Counted from the first letter of the stretch, positions 1 to 8,730 are shown. The stretch: 64,000 nt of DNA from JABSSA01 sp039975755 (GCA_039975755.1 JBDWGM010000062.1:70320-134319); one strand, 5' to 3'. The notes: generated from the sequence alone by a model not told the origin. Made by a program: numbers and translations.

Positions 1-232
1 GATCATCCATATCATAGAGGTTTAACAGTTGTCGGATTTCTTCCAGACTGAACCCAAAACGCTTCCCGCGCAAAATTAATTTGAGCCGTGCGCGTTCACG
101 TTTTGTGTATAAGCGTTTTTGCCCAATGCGGATTGGGAACAGCAATTCCTTAGCTTCATAAAAGCGCAGTGTACGAGGAGTCACATCGAACTCGTCGCAC
201 ATTTCTCTGATAGTCATTCTATGGTCTGTCAT
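1..232 (-). CDS. MerR-family transcriptional regulator, N-terminal part (cut by window edge)
   Basis: The visible 77 residues form the start of a MerR regulator: a winged helix-turn-helix with DVTPRTLRFYE, followed by the RKRFGFSLEEIRQLL-like segment that closes the DNA-binding domain. The rest lies beyond base 1. The chosen start is the ATG at 232-230; a second ATG five codons further in is possible. It closely resembles the complete MerR gene at 550-939 and looks like a tandem duplicate. In the Rhodobacterales, paired MerR genes of this kind often sit beside fatty-acid or branched-chain acyl-CoA degradation genes, so the missing left neighbour may be such a gene; that is inference. Confidence 0.85.
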   Translation of the reverse strand, partial: MTDHRMTIREMCDEFDVTPRTLRFYEAKELLFPIRIGQKRLYTKRERARLKLILRGKRFGFSLEEIRQLLNLYDMDD

Positions 233-549
233 ATCTATAACTCTGGCGTTTCATCTGACTAGCAAATGGGAAGTCGATTGTTTGATACAACGCAGGTTGA
301 CGTTTACGTAAGCTGGACGTTGCGTCATTTTTCGTGAGCTGTTTGGTGGGGTGGTTTTGCCAAGTGGCCAGTGTCAAAATATCTGAAATAAAATCAATAG
401 CTTTGATCCACCAACGGTTTGATCAAAGGATATGTCACACCATCGTGTAGCAATTGAAACCGCCCGCATGTCTGCAGCCAAGTGTTCTAAGGGAAGACCC
501 AAATTTGTTGCATGGAGGTCAACGGCGAACAGAATTCAACTGAGCGAAA
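233..549. other. Intergenic region between two MerR genes, with a palindrome-like site
   Basis: This 317-base gap precedes the first (left) MerR gene. It holds TTGACGTTTACGTAAG at 297-312, which resembles the ACGT-containing operators of MerR regulators of acyl-CoA catabolism such as LiuR (consensus close to TTTACGTNNACGTAAA, from memory). It sits about 65 bases upstream of the start at 232, a sensible position for autoregulation. I see no convincing gene in the gap; the long open frame on the plus strand from 432 is antisense to the MerR gene. Confidence 0.4.
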
Positions 550-939
550 TTAGCCGGTCTTTTGGGACAAACTTCCTTCGATTTTGTCGCGCAATGACTT
601 TAGTTCGTCGATTGCTTCGTCCATCTGTTTGCGCTGTTCGTCCAGTTCGCCCAGTTGTCGATCCGCAAGTTCAACCCAAGCTCTCATTTGCGCTTCGTTG
701 CCTTGTTCTTCGTAAATTTGAAGCCATTGGCGAATTTCTTCCAGTTGAAAGCCAAATTTTCGGCCACGTAGGATCAACTTCATTCGGGCGCATTCACGTG
801 CACCATAAAAGCGTGACCGTCCTTCGCGGTCTGGCTGAAGAAGCTCTATGTACTCATAATATCGCAGTGTACGCGGCGTTACATCAAACTCCGCACACAT
901 CTCTTTGAAACTCAAACGTGCATCGTCAGCCATAGCCAT
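550..939 (-). CDS. MerR-family transcriptional regulator
   Basis: A 129-residue MerR-type regulator. Residues about 8-78 form the DNA-binding domain (FDVTPRTLRYYE, then GRKFGFQLEEIRQWL), and the remainder is a coiled-coil dimerisation helix rich in Glu, Gln and Lys. There is no cysteine-rich metal-binding tail, so an organic or acyl-CoA effector is more likely than a metal. The ATG at 939 is chosen because AAGGAG lies eight bases upstream; a GTG at 948 would overlap that ribosome-binding site. It is paralogous to the partial MerR gene on its left and diverges from the thioesterase pair that starts near 1041. Confidence 0.9.
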   Translation of the reverse strand: MAMADDARLSFKEMCAEFDVTPRTLRYYEYIELLQPDREGRSRFYGARECARMKLILRGRKFGFQLEEIRQWLQIYEEQGNEAQMRAWVELADRQLGELDEQRKQMDEAIDELKSLRDKIEGSLSQKTG

Positions 940-1040
940 AAACCTCACTCCTTACACGCAAGCCTAATGACGCGTTTGCATTCGTGCAACCGCTTGGGTT
1001 GCACTTCCTGCAGGGTACTGTTCATTTATACGCGAACAAG

Positions 1041-1481
1041 ATGACGGATTTCATGACTGACATAGCCAAACGCGCGCGCCAATTCATTGAAGGTATCCCG
1101 CATTCGCGAGATCTGAAAATGGAACTTGTCACCATCGGCGATGGCGTCGCCACAATACGCATGCCCTATGATGATCGCCTTATTGGAGATCCCGAAACAC
1201 GTGTCATCGCCGGGGGGGCTGTGTCTGCTTTGATGGATACGTGCTGCGGTGCGGCGGTCATGAGCCACCCACAAAGCCCAGGCGTTACGGCCACGTTGGA
1301 TTTGCGCATTGATTACATGCGTCCGGCTAAACCCGGCGACGCTATAACAACCCGCGCAGAATGTTACCAAATGACCCGATCAGTGGCGTTTGTGCGGGCC
1401 GAAGCATGGGACGCAGATGATCAAAACCCTGTTGCGATGGCCACTGCAGCCTTCACTGTTGAGCAGGTGAAAAGCAAATGA
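1041..1481 (+). CDS. PaaI-family hotdog thioesterase (first of a pair)
   Basis: About 146 residues with the single hotdog fold of PaaI/YbgC-like acyl-CoA thioesterases. The signature GGAVSALMDTCCGAA marks the central helix, and the LDLRIDYMRPA strand follows. The expected role is hydrolysis of an acyl-CoA or aryl-CoA thioester in the cytoplasm; the substrate cannot be told. The start at 1041 is favoured by family length, with 1053 as an alternative; neither has a strong ribosome-binding site. It overlaps the next gene by four bases (ATGA), so the two thioesterases are translationally coupled and may form a heteromer. Confidence 0.85.
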   Translation: MTDFMTDIAKRARQFIEGIPHSRDLKMELVTIGDGVATIRMPYDDRLIGDPETRVIAGGAVSALMDTCCGAAVMSHPQSPGVTATLDLRIDYMRPAKPGDAITTRAECYQMTRSVAFVRAEAWDADDQNPVAMATAAFTVEQVKSK

Positions 1482-1978
1482 AGCGTTCCCCTCCTGAACC
1501 TGTCCAGATTGTCAAAGAACGCAGAGACGCCGCGTTGCGTGATTTGATTGCCGGTGTTCCGTATATCCAATTTCTGGGTATGCAATTCGATCGACGCGGG
1601 GATGAATTAACCGGTGTTTTACCCTTCAACGAAAAACTGATAGGGAACCCAATATTACCAGCAATTCATGGCGGCGTGACAGCCGCGTTTCTCGAGGTGA
1701 CCGCAGTGGTGACTTTAAGCTGGGCCTATCTATGGGACGATATAGAAGGTGGCACATTGACGACCCATGATGCGTCTCAACGTCGTTTGCCAAAAACCGT
1801 TGATTTCAGTACGGATTACTTGCGGTCGGGATTGCCAAGAGACGCTTACGCGCGCGCTCGGATCAATCGCAAAGGGCGTCGTTATGCCAGCGTCCATGTC
1901 GAGGCGTGGCAAGACAATCGCGCACGGCTCTTCGCGCAAGGCACTGGCCATTTCGTTATGCCGAAACGCCGTGACTGA
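1478..1978 (+). CDS. PaaI-family hotdog thioesterase (second of a pair)
   Basis: A 166-residue hotdog protein related to the preceding gene, with the central helix HGGVTAAFLEVTA and the VDFSTDYLRSG strand. The active-site segment differs from that of its neighbour, so the two are not simple duplicates. The start overlaps the end of the first thioesterase, and its own stop overlaps the GTG start of the MATE gene, giving a tightly packed three-gene operon. The substrate is unknown; an acyl-CoA or phenylacetyl-CoA-like thioester is likely from the family. Confidence 0.83.
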   Translation: MKRSPPEPVQIVKERRDAALRDLIAGVPYIQFLGMQFDRRGDELTGVLPFNEKLIGNPILPAIHGGVTAAFLEVTAVVTLSWAYLWDDIEGGTLTTHDASQRRLPKTVDFSTDYLRSGLPRDAYARARINRKGRRYASVHVEAWQDNRARLFAQGTGHFVMPKRRD

Positions 1979-3302
1979 CACGAAACTGTCGCAGCAACCA
2001 CAGCCGCTGACACATGGGCGCGTCCTTCGTATCGCCTTACCTATTGTATTGTCGAATGCCACGGTGCCGATTCTTGGCGCTGTTGACGTTGGGGTTGTCG
2101 GGCAAATGGGGCAGGCGGCCCCAATCGGGGCGGTCGCACTTGGCGCAATTATCTTGTCCACAGCGTTTTGGATTTTTGGTTTTCTACGCATGGGAACGGT
2201 CGGCTTGGTCGGACAAGCCGCCGGAGCGGGCGATGACGCCGAAGTTTCGGCCATCCTCACCCGTGCCTTGATTGTTGCATGGGTCGGCGGATTGCTCCTT
2301 ATTGCCTGTTATCCTTTGATCATCTGGCTGTCCTTTTCTTGGGATCCAACAAGTCCAGAAGTTGAAAACCTCGCGCGCGAATATCTATTCATCCGCATCT
2401 GGTCCGCCCCGCTGGCCATTACGATTTACGCCTGTACCGGCTGGCTGGTGGCCATGGAGCGAACGGGCGCTGTGTTCTGGGTTCAGTTGCTGATGAACGG
2501 TCTAAATGTCGCTTTAGATCTGTGGTTTGTGCTTGGGTTGGGCTGGGGCGTATCTGGTGTGGCGTTTGCAACGGTCATTGCGGAAATCTCTGGGGCAGGG
2601 ATGGCGCTTTGGTTTTGCCGAGATGCGTTTAAACGGGGGTATTGGCGGGATTGGGCGCGCGTGCTGGACAAGGTGCGATTGGTGCGCATGGCGCTGTTGA
2701 ACCGAGACATTCTTGTGCGGTCTCTGCTTTTGACCGGGATATTTACGTCCTTCACGTTTATGGGTGCGCGATTTGGCGATGTGACCTTGGCTGCAAACGA
2801 AGTGCTGCTGCAATTTCTGCACATAACTGCGTACGCTTTGGATGGCTTTGCCTTTACGGCTGAAACCCTTGTTGCCCGAGCTATCGGGCGGGGTGATCGT
2901 AGACGTCTGCGTCGCAGTGCAATGTTAACCGGGATGTGGGGATTTGGCACTTGCGTGCTTTTGGCAGTGGCCTTTGCACTGGCCGGCCCGTGGATCATAG
3001 ATACGATGGCCAAGGATGGCGCGGTTCAATCGGCGGCGCGATCTTATTTGCCGTACATGGTATTCGCGCCACTGTTGGGATGCGCTGCGTGGATGCTTGA
3101 TGGTATTTTCATTGGCGCGGCACGGGGTGCGGATATGCGAAACATGATGATATTAAGTGCCGCAGCGTATGTGATCGCTGCCGCTGTGTTCATGCCGATT
3201 TGGGGCAATCACGGTTTGTGGATGGCTTTGCTTGTGTCGTTTGTTGCGCGCGGTGTAACTTTGGGGGCTCGATATCCGGCGCTTGAACGGCTCACTCAAT
3301 AG
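1971..3302 (+). CDS. MATE-family multidrug/sodium antiporter
   Basis: A 443-residue integral membrane protein of the MATE (DinF/NorM) family, with about twelve hydrophobic segments. The N-terminus (GRVLRIALPIVLSNATVPILG) is the typical first helix, and LWFVLGLGWGVSGVAFATV is a characteristic loop-helix. It should export cationic drugs or metabolites in exchange for Na+ or H+. The GTG start at 1971 gives the correct family length and overlaps the stop of the upstream thioesterase (GTGACTGA). The open frame continues about 200 bases further upstream, but that part is antisense-like to the thioesterase and is not family sequence. Confidence 0.9.
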   Translation: MTDTKLSQQPQPLTHGRVLRIALPIVLSNATVPILGAVDVGVVGQMGQAAPIGAVALGAIILSTAFWIFGFLRMGTVGLVGQAAGAGDDAEVSAILTRALIVAWVGGLLLIACYPLIIWLSFSWDPTSPEVENLAREYLFIRIWSAPLAITIYACTGWLVAMERTGAVFWVQLLMNGLNVALDLWFVLGLGWGVSGVAFATVIAEISGAGMALWFCRDAFKRGYWRDWARVLDKVRLVRMALLNRDILVRSLLLTGIFTSFTFMGARFGDVTLAANEVLLQFLHITAYALDGFAFTAETLVARAIGRGDRRRLRRSAMLTGMWGFGTCVLLAVAFALAGPWIIDTMAKDGAVQSAARSYLPYMVFAPLLGCAAWMLDGIFIGAARGADMRNMMILSAAAYVIAAAVFMPIWGNHGLWMALLVSFVARGVTLGARYPALERLTQ

Positions 3303-3308
3303 ACGGGA

Positions 3309-4352
3309 TTACAGCCAAGTTTCGCGGGAATGTCCGACAGCCTGACTTACATTTTCAAACCCATCGCGTGCCAAGAACGTATCAAGTTCATTTGCAATAC
3401 GTGCGGCCAGGCTAAGCCCACCATAAACAAGACCAGTATATAGTTGCACCGCAGACGCTCCAGCTTTGATTTTTGCGTAAGCTTGTTCGCCACTGGCCAC
3501 ACCGCCAACGCCAATCAGTGGAATGTCGGTCAAAGTCGACAAGCGGGCCAATACTCGCGTCGAGGCCTCAAACAACGGTTGACCAGACAACCCACCTTTT
3601 TCGGGCGCGTGCTGGCTTTTCAAGTTGTCGCGCGAAAGCGTGGTGTTCGTTGCGATGATCGCGTCGATACGGGCGTCCGTCGCCACCTTGGCAATGTCTG
3701 CGATGTCTTGATCAGAAAGGTCAGGGGCAATCTTAAGGAAGATCGGCGTTTTGCCCCGAATTTGGCAGACACCGTCTAACAACGCCGCCAACGCCATTGG
3801 ACCTTGTAGGTCGCGCAGTTTTTCCGTGTTCGGGCTGGATACATTGATCGTCGCAAAATCAACGTGAGGCTGGGCCAGTTCCAACACCTTGATGAAATCA
3901 TCGGCCCGGTTTGGGCTGTCTTTGTTTGCGCCTAGGTTCAAGCCCACAGGCACGGCACTGCTGGGTTTTTGCGACAAGCGGTCCGCGATAACTTCGATGC
4001 CATCATTGTTAAACCCGAACCGGTTGATCGTTGCGTGATCTTCGGCCAATCGAAACAGACGTGGTTTGGGGTTTCCGGGTTGCGCCAAAGGCGTCGCGGC
4101 ACCCACTTCGATGAACCCGAAACCGGATTTCATAAGCGGCGCGACAACTTCGGCGTTTTTATCAAATCCGGCGGCAAGCCCAATGGGATTCAGCAAATCA
4201 AGGCCTGCGACTTTGGTGCGCAATCGATCTGACGTGACAGGGCCCGGAGTGGGGGCAAAGGGCGTGTGCAACGCCCGCAACGCCAATCCGTGTGCCAATT
4301 CCGGATCAATCCGAAGCAATGCGCCAAGGCCGAGCTTTTCAATAATGCTCAT
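3309..4352 (-). CDS. pyrD: Dihydroorotate dehydrogenase (quinone), class 2
   Basis: A 347-residue enzyme that oxidises dihydroorotate to orotate in pyrimidine synthesis and passes electrons to the quinone pool. Visible features are the N-terminal membrane-contacting helices (SIIEKLGLGALLRIDPE), NPIGLAAGFDKN for FMN binding, and INVSSPNT with the catalytic serine of class 2 enzymes. The start at 4352 overlaps the stop of the upstream DUF952-DUF1330 gene in an ATGA junction, so the two are co-translated. Its end lies only six bases from that of the MATE gene, which converges on it. Confidence 0.96.
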   Translation of the reverse strand: MSIIEKLGLGALLRIDPELAHGLALRALHTPFAPTPGPVTSDRLRTKVAGLDLLNPIGLAAGFDKNAEVVAPLMKSGFGFIEVGAATPLAQPGNPKPRLFRLAEDHATINRFGFNNDGIEVIADRLSQKPSSAVPVGLNLGANKDSPNRADDFIKVLELAQPHVDFATINVSSPNTEKLRDLQGPMALAALLDGVCQIRGKTPIFLKIAPDLSDQDIADIAKVATDARIDAIIATNTTLSRDNLKSQHAPEKGGLSGQPLFEASTRVLARLSTLTDIPLIGVGGVASGEQAYAKIKAGASAVQLYTGLVYGGLSLAARIANELDTFLARDGFENVSQAVGHSRETWL

Positions 4353-5110
4353 CCGAAGGCCTTGCCATTGGTGGACGGTGCACAACGTAACAATCGGGAT
4401 GTTTCGACAGCAGCTTGGCGATGAACAACGGCGCGTTGGTAAACCGCGTCTGTCACCATTTCAAGGAAGGCATTTGCAGAAGGATAGCGCGCAATAAACA
4501 CTGCATCCCAAACTTCGGTTGCGGGCCCGATGAGAGCCGTTTCAAAGCCGCCGCGCCAAAGGATGTCACCACCAACACGTGCCAGAATTGGCGCTGTTTC
4601 GCGCCCGTAATTAGCATATGCTTCAGCGCCTGACAGACCAGCAGACGCATGCCCGTCGGGATATTGAGCAACTGCACGCAAGCGCACCAGATTGAGCATA
4701 TTTATTTCCGTATCGCGTGGCAGCGCTTTGAATGTTTCAAATTGCATGCGGTCTGGATCAACAAACGTATCTGTCCAATTGATTTCTGGTGGAAATCGAT
4801 GTGCGCCGTCAACAAAAGGAAGACCCGTATGCCAACGCATTTGGTCCAGCCGCAATGGTGCGTAAAGATGCGGGAACAATGCGTCGCCTCGTGACGGCTC
4901 CCAAACAAGTTTGTCCAATCCATCCGCTTCATATGCGGCAAGGACCAACCCTTCGATATTCGCGAAATGCTTGGCCGCTGTTTCCACCGCCTGTTCAGCA
5001 GTAGAAAAATGCACATAGCCGTCAGCGATATCGATTGGTGCGCCTTGGGTTTCCCCCTTTTGGCGCAGGTCGGCCCATTCTTCGGCCCGCAGGATCTTGT
5101 AAATAAGCAT
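4349..5110 (-). CDS. DUF952-DUF1330 fusion protein
   Basis: A 253-residue protein in which two small families are joined. Residues about 1-110 match DUF952 (MLIYKILRAEEW, DGYVHFSTAEQ, FPHLYAPL), a short cytoplasmic family of unknown function often found upstream of pyrD. Residues about 125-250 match DUF1330-like dimeric ferredoxin-fold proteins (INMLNLVRLR, AYANYGRETAP, WDAVFIARYPS). These are normally separate proteins; here they are read in one frame through a short linker. The start at 5110 gives the standard DUF952 N-terminus. It is translationally coupled to pyrD. The fusion may be real or may reflect loss of an intergenic stop. Confidence 0.85.
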   Translation of the reverse strand: MLIYKILRAEEWADLRQKGETQGAPIDIADGYVHFSTAEQAVETAAKHFANIEGLVLAAYEADGLDKLVWEPSRGDALFPHLYAPLRLDQMRWHTGLPFVDGAHRFPPEINWTDTFVDPDRMQFETFKALPRDTEINMLNLVRLRAVAQYPDGHASAGLSGAEAYANYGRETAPILARVGGDILWRGGFETALIGPATEVWDAVFIARYPSANAFLEMVTDAVYQRAVVHRQAAVETSRLLRCAPSTNGKAFG

Positions 5111-5279
5111 GGAACGGTCTTGGCCTGCGATTACCATGGCGTCAAGCGATCTGGTGCATTGTTTGGGCACTTTTCATGCGCCACACATGCCATTACGCAA
5201 AGGAACCACAAGGCTGTTTGACTCCTGTCACCAGTCCACGCCAAAGTAGTATGACAAAAAACCACAGGGGGCATTTCAA

Positions 5280-6839
5280 ATGCATCGATTCCTTACAGCC
5301 ACTGCTGCTCTCGCGCTTAGCGCTGGCACTAGCTTTGCGGATTACACGCTGACCATTCTACACACCAATGATTTTCACGCGCGCTTTGAGCCGATCAGCA
5401 AATACGATTCTGGATGTAGCGCTGAGGATAACGACGCAGGAGAATGTTTTGGCGGATCAGCGCGTCTGATGACCGCAATCAGCGAAGCTAAGGCAAGATC
5501 AAACAACTGGATGCTTTTGGACGGGGGTGATCAGTTTCAAGGCACCCTGTTTTACACTTACTACAAAGGTAAGTTGGCAGCCGAGATGATGAACCAAATG
5601 GGTTACACGGCGATGACCGTCGGCAACCACGAGTTCAATCATGGCCCCGAAGTTTTACGCGGATTTATCGACGCAGTTGAATTCCCGGTTCTGATGTCTA
5701 ATGCAGATTTCACCGGCGAACCTTTACTGGCGGATGTATTGCTGAAATCGACAGTGATCGAGCAAGGTGGCGAAAAGATTGGCCTGATCGGCTTGACGCC
5801 GCAAAGCACGGGCGAATTGTCTTCACCAGGTCCAAATGTGACGTTTGGTGATCCCGCACCTGCAGCCCAAGCAGAAGTCGACCGGCTGACCGCAGAGGGC
5901 GTCAATAAGATCGTGCTTTTGTCGCACTCTGGTTATCAAACTGACCTGTACATCGCGGATGCAACGACGGGCATCGATGTGATCGTTGGTGGGCACACGA
6001 ATACATATCTCAACAGTGACGACGACAGTGCCGACGGACCCTATCCAACCGTTCAAAACGGCGTGTCGATTGTTCAGGCTTATGCGTACGGCAAATACCT
6101 GGGCGAACTGAACGTAACGTTTGATGATGACGGCAATGTTCTTTCTGCAAAAGGCGGCCCGATCCTTATGGATGCGAGCGTGTCCGAGGACGAAGCTGTA
6201 AAATCGCGTATCGCAGAAGCGGCGGCACCATTGGATGAAATCCGCAACAAAGTTGTGGCTGAAGCAGCAGAATCCATCGAAGGCGATCGCAAATTCTGTC
6301 GTGCCGAAGAATGCCAAATGGGGTCTTTGATCGCTGATGCGATGCTGGATCGGGTTAAGGATCAGGGTATCGAAGTGGCGATCCAGAATGGTGGTGGTAT
6401 CCGTGCGTCAATCGATGCAGGTCCGGTCACAATGGGCGAAGTGCTCACAGTGCTTCCATTCCAAAACACGCTTTCGACTTTCAAAGTGTCAGGCGCCGTG
6501 CTGAAGGATGCGTTGGAAAACGGTGTAAGCCAAATTGAAGAGGGCGCAGGCCGCTTCCCGCAAGTGGCGGGCATGACCTTTGGCTTTGATGCAACCAAAC
6601 CAGCAGGTGAACGTATTACCGAAGTCTTGGTGAACGGCGCACCTTTGGACATGGAGAAGGTCTATGGCGTCGTTTCGAACAATTATGTTCGGAATGGTGG
6701 CGATGGTTATGACATGTTCAAAACTGCTGACGATGCATATGATTACGGTCCAGATTTGGCCGATGTCACTGCAGAATTCCTTGCCGCAAAGGGACCATTC
6801 TCTCCGTACACGGATGGACGTATCTCGGCTGCTGAATAA
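5280..6839 (+). CDS. Secreted 5'-nucleotidase / UDP-sugar hydrolase family protein
   Basis: A 519-residue periplasmic phosphoesterase. A signal peptide (about residues 1-20, ending SFA) is followed by the metallophosphatase domain: HTNDFH at 28-33, GNHEFNHG near 115, GHTNT near 237, which are the two-metal ligands. The C-terminal 5'-nucleotidase domain carries NGGGIRAS near 369. It should release phosphate and nucleosides from external nucleotides, a nutrient-scavenging role in phosphate-poor seawater. A ribosome-binding site (AGGGGG) precedes the ATG, and a strong terminator follows. E. coli UshA is the best-known relative. Confidence 0.93.
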   Translation: MHRFLTATAALALSAGTSFADYTLTILHTNDFHARFEPISKYDSGCSAEDNDAGECFGGSARLMTAISEAKARSNNWMLLDGGDQFQGTLFYTYYKGKLAAEMMNQMGYTAMTVGNHEFNHGPEVLRGFIDAVEFPVLMSNADFTGEPLLADVLLKSTVIEQGGEKIGLIGLTPQSTGELSSPGPNVTFGDPAPAAQAEVDRLTAEGVNKIVLLSHSGYQTDLYIADATTGIDVIVGGHTNTYLNSDDDSADGPYPTVQNGVSIVQAYAYGKYLGELNVTFDDDGNVLSAKGGPILMDASVSEDEAVKSRIAEAAAPLDEIRNKVVAEAAESIEGDRKFCRAEECQMGSLIADAMLDRVKDQGIEVAIQNGGGIRASIDAGPVTMGEVLTVLPFQNTLSTFKVSGAVLKDALENGVSQIEEGAGRFPQVAGMTFGFDATKPAGERITEVLVNGAPLDMEKVYGVVSNNYVRNGGDGYDMFKTADDAYDYGPDLADVTAEFLAAKGPFSPYTDGRISAAE

Positions 6840-6849
6840 CAAACCTATA

Positions 6850-6884
6850 ACATTGGCGCGTGTTTTGTACGCGCCAATGTTTTA
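6850..6884 (+). terminator. Rho-independent terminator after the 5'-nucleotidase gene
   Basis: A perfect 12-base-pair stem (ACATTGGCGCGT at 6850-6861 with ACGCGCCAATGT at 6869-6880) around a seven-base loop, followed by a short T run. It begins eleven bases after the nucleotidase stop and separates that gene from the converging IMPACT-domain gene. Confidence 0.75.
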
Positions 6885-6908
6885 CAGATCTGAAGCTGTG
6901 GGATTATT

Positions 6909-7319
6909 TTATAGTGCGCGTTCGTCTGATGACGCGTTCAAGTAATACCGCACGGCATCTTGGACATGTCGAAACCGATCTCCACCCAAATGTTTGCCAC
7001 CATACCAGCGCGTTACGACGATTATCTCATCACAGATTTCATCACGTTCCAACATTGCGAGAATAATGTTGCCCGCGCCACTTTCTCCGTCGTCGCCTTT
7101 AAGCGCACCGTTTGCTGTGACCACAGCCCAGGAATGATGGGTCGCTTTTGCGAACTTCTTTTTGCGTTTGAGCATTTTGATGAACGTTTTTGCGTCCTGA
7201 GCCGATGTGCAATGCCCACCAGAAACGGCATATTTTGAACCGCGATCCGTAATGATGTTTTCAAAAACCTGCATGATTGGATCAGTCAGCGGAGAGATTG
7301 TTCCAACGGCGCGCTGCAT
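6909..7319 (-). CDS. IMPACT/YigZ-domain (UPF0029) protein, single-domain
   Basis: About 136 residues covering the N-terminal UPF0029 domain of the IMPACT/YigZ family: GSKYAVSGG, HHSWAVV, GDDGESGAGN, VVTRWYGGKHLGGDRF. YigZ itself is about 200 residues with a second C-terminal domain that is absent here. The molecular function is uncertain; eukaryotic IMPACT acts on translation control. The start is ambiguous: ATG at 7319 overlaps the upstream flavodoxin-like gene by 38 bases, while ATG at 7274 would leave a seven-base gap; neither has a clear ribosome-binding site. Confidence 0.82.
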   Translation of the reverse strand: MQRAVGTISPLTDPIMQVFENIITDRGSKYAVSGGHCTSAQDAKTFIKMLKRKKKFAKATHHSWAVVTANGALKGDDGESGAGNIILAMLERDEICDEIIVVTRWYGGKHLGGDRFRHVQDAVRYYLNASSDERAL

Positions 7320-7848
7320 TGGCAATACGAAATCCGAAGTCGTTGGCCGTTTGGCGATCCTCTGGGCGTAGCATTTCCGTTTTATTCCGCGAAGATGTGG
7401 CCATAAGCCCTATCCAGGAACCATCCCAATTGAGCCCCTCATGGTCTGGAAGAACAGGGGCACCAACACTGGTTTGCCCCACCCAGATCATTCCCATCTG
7501 TGCCGCGTAAGTTTGCATGCGCTGCAGGGCAACCAGTTTGTCACCGGATGGATGACTGGCCACAGTAAAGCCCGCAGCAATCTTATCCGTCCAACCGGGA
7601 CTGGGCCACCGATCCGCGGCGGCATCTTCCAAGAATGAGTCAAAGCTGGCAGCCGTAGATCCCATGTATGTCGGTGATCCAAAGACAATGGCATGACAGG
7701 CGTCTAACGCGTGCCAATCGTCGTTTTGGATGCGCGTCACATCGATAAGACGCGCGCAATCTTGTCCACAACCTTTGGCAATCTCTTGTGCCAATTGTAC
7801 GGTGTGCCCGGCACCGGAAAAGTAAGGAATGCAGATTGATAGGCTCAT
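7282..7848 (-). CDS. Flavodoxin-like NAD(P)H:quinone oxidoreductase (WrbA-type)
   Basis: A 188-residue flavodoxin-fold protein. SGAGHTVQLAQ near residue 11 is the FMN phosphate-binding loop, FGSPTYMGS near 60 is the second FMN-contacting loop, and GFTVASHPSGD near 95 is the third. These are typical of WrbA/flavodoxin-family reductases that use FMN to reduce quinones in the cytoplasm. Its 3' end overlaps the IMPACT-domain gene, suggesting co-transcription. It diverges from the YedK gene at 8012 with about 160 bases between, which must hold both promoters. Confidence 0.83.
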   Translation of the reverse strand: MSLSICIPYFSGAGHTVQLAQEIAKGCGQDCARLIDVTRIQNDDWHALDACHAIVFGSPTYMGSTAASFDSFLEDAAADRWPSPGWTDKIAAGFTVASHPSGDKLVALQRMQTYAAQMGMIWVGQTSVGAPVLPDHEGLNWDGSWIGLMATSSRNKTEMLRPEDRQTANDFGFRIANAARRWNNLSAD

Positions 7849-8011
7849 TGGGGTCCTTCACAGCGCGTTTTGCATCTTGGTCGACGATACTGGATTGCAG
7901 CATTGCTGTAGTGGTGTCGAGTCCACAGCGTAAGGTTGCGATCATGTCAATCCGCGGTGTTAAATGCAGACCTAATCAACTGATGTCTATATCTCTCAAG
8001 CGAGCTTTAAA

Positions 8012-8671
8012 GTGTGTGGACGATTTGCAGTAACCCTACCAACCGATGCAATGGTACAGCTCTTTGAAGCGTCACCGGCAAATGACCTGCCTGACGTGCC
8101 GAATTACAATGTGTGTCCAACAACATCCGTGCATTCTGTTATTCAGGCGGATGGGCGCAAGTTGGTTTCCATGCGGTGGGGATTCCTTCCACATTGGTAC
8201 AAATCGCACAATGATGGGCCTCTCTTGATCAATGCAAGATCAGAAACGATTGCGCAAAAACCAGCATTTCGCGCGGCCTGTCGGGAACGGCGATGCTTGT
8301 TGGTCGCGACTGGGTTTTACGAATGGACAAGAGACGGAGACACGCGCTTGCCTTGGTACATCACCCGAAGCGACGGTGATCCAGTTATTTTTGCCGGAGT
8401 TTGGCAAGAGTGGACCAATGGCAAAGACCACCTAAGGACTTGCGCTATAGTTACGACGGCTGCAAACGCCCCAATGTCGACGATCCATCACCGGATGCCT
8501 GTGATTTTGACCAAAGAGTCCGTCGGATTTTGGTTGGGCGAAGAAGGTAAAGGCGCTGCGCGATTGATGAGGGCCGCACCTGATGATGCCTTAATTTGGC
8601 ATCGAGTGGACAAGAAGGTGAATTCCAATAAAGCAAAGGGCCCGACCCTGATCGATAAGATCGAGGGATGA
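8012..8671 (+). CDS. SOS response-associated peptidase, YedK/HMCES family
   Basis: A 219-residue SRAP-domain protein. The start codon is GTG, directly followed by Cys2 (MCGRF), the residue that forms the covalent thiazolidine link with abasic sites in single-stranded DNA. Other signatures are NARSET near 75, GFYEW near 104 (active-site Glu) and HHRMP near 158 (active-site His). It protects abasic sites at replication forks. Because Cys2 must follow the initiator Met, this start is nearly certain. It appears to be a single-gene unit. Confidence 0.95.
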   Translation: MCGRFAVTLPTDAMVQLFEASPANDLPDVPNYNVCPTTSVHSVIQADGRKLVSMRWGFLPHWYKSHNDGPLLINARSETIAQKPAFRAACRERRCLLVATGFYEWTRDGDTRLPWYITRSDGDPVIFAGVWQEWTNGKDHLRTCAIVTTAANAPMSTIHHRMPVILTKESVGFWLGEEGKGAARLMRAAPDDALIWHRVDKKVNSNKAKGPTLIDKIEG

Positions 8672-8716
8672 GCCCTGATAACTTCCAACGAAGTTAAGGA
8701 TCAGGGGCTAGGTGCC
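8665..8716. terminator. Hairpin between converging yedK and cupredoxin-like genes
   Basis: The segment right after the YedK stop folds as AGCCC-TGAT pairing with GGATCAGGGGCT, with an inner CTT/AAG pairing. There is no clear T run on either strand, so it may be a weak bidirectional terminator or only an mRNA 3' hairpin. Confidence 0.35.
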
Positions 8717-8730
8717 CCTGAACGACTAGA

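Noticed and set aside
432..908. 158-codon open frame on the plus strand
   Set aside because: It is antisense to the MerR gene at 550-939, has no ribosome-binding site and no family resemblance.
2483..3013. 176-codon frame on the minus strand inside the MATE gene
   Set aside because: Arg/Ser/Pro-rich shadow of a real membrane protein gene.
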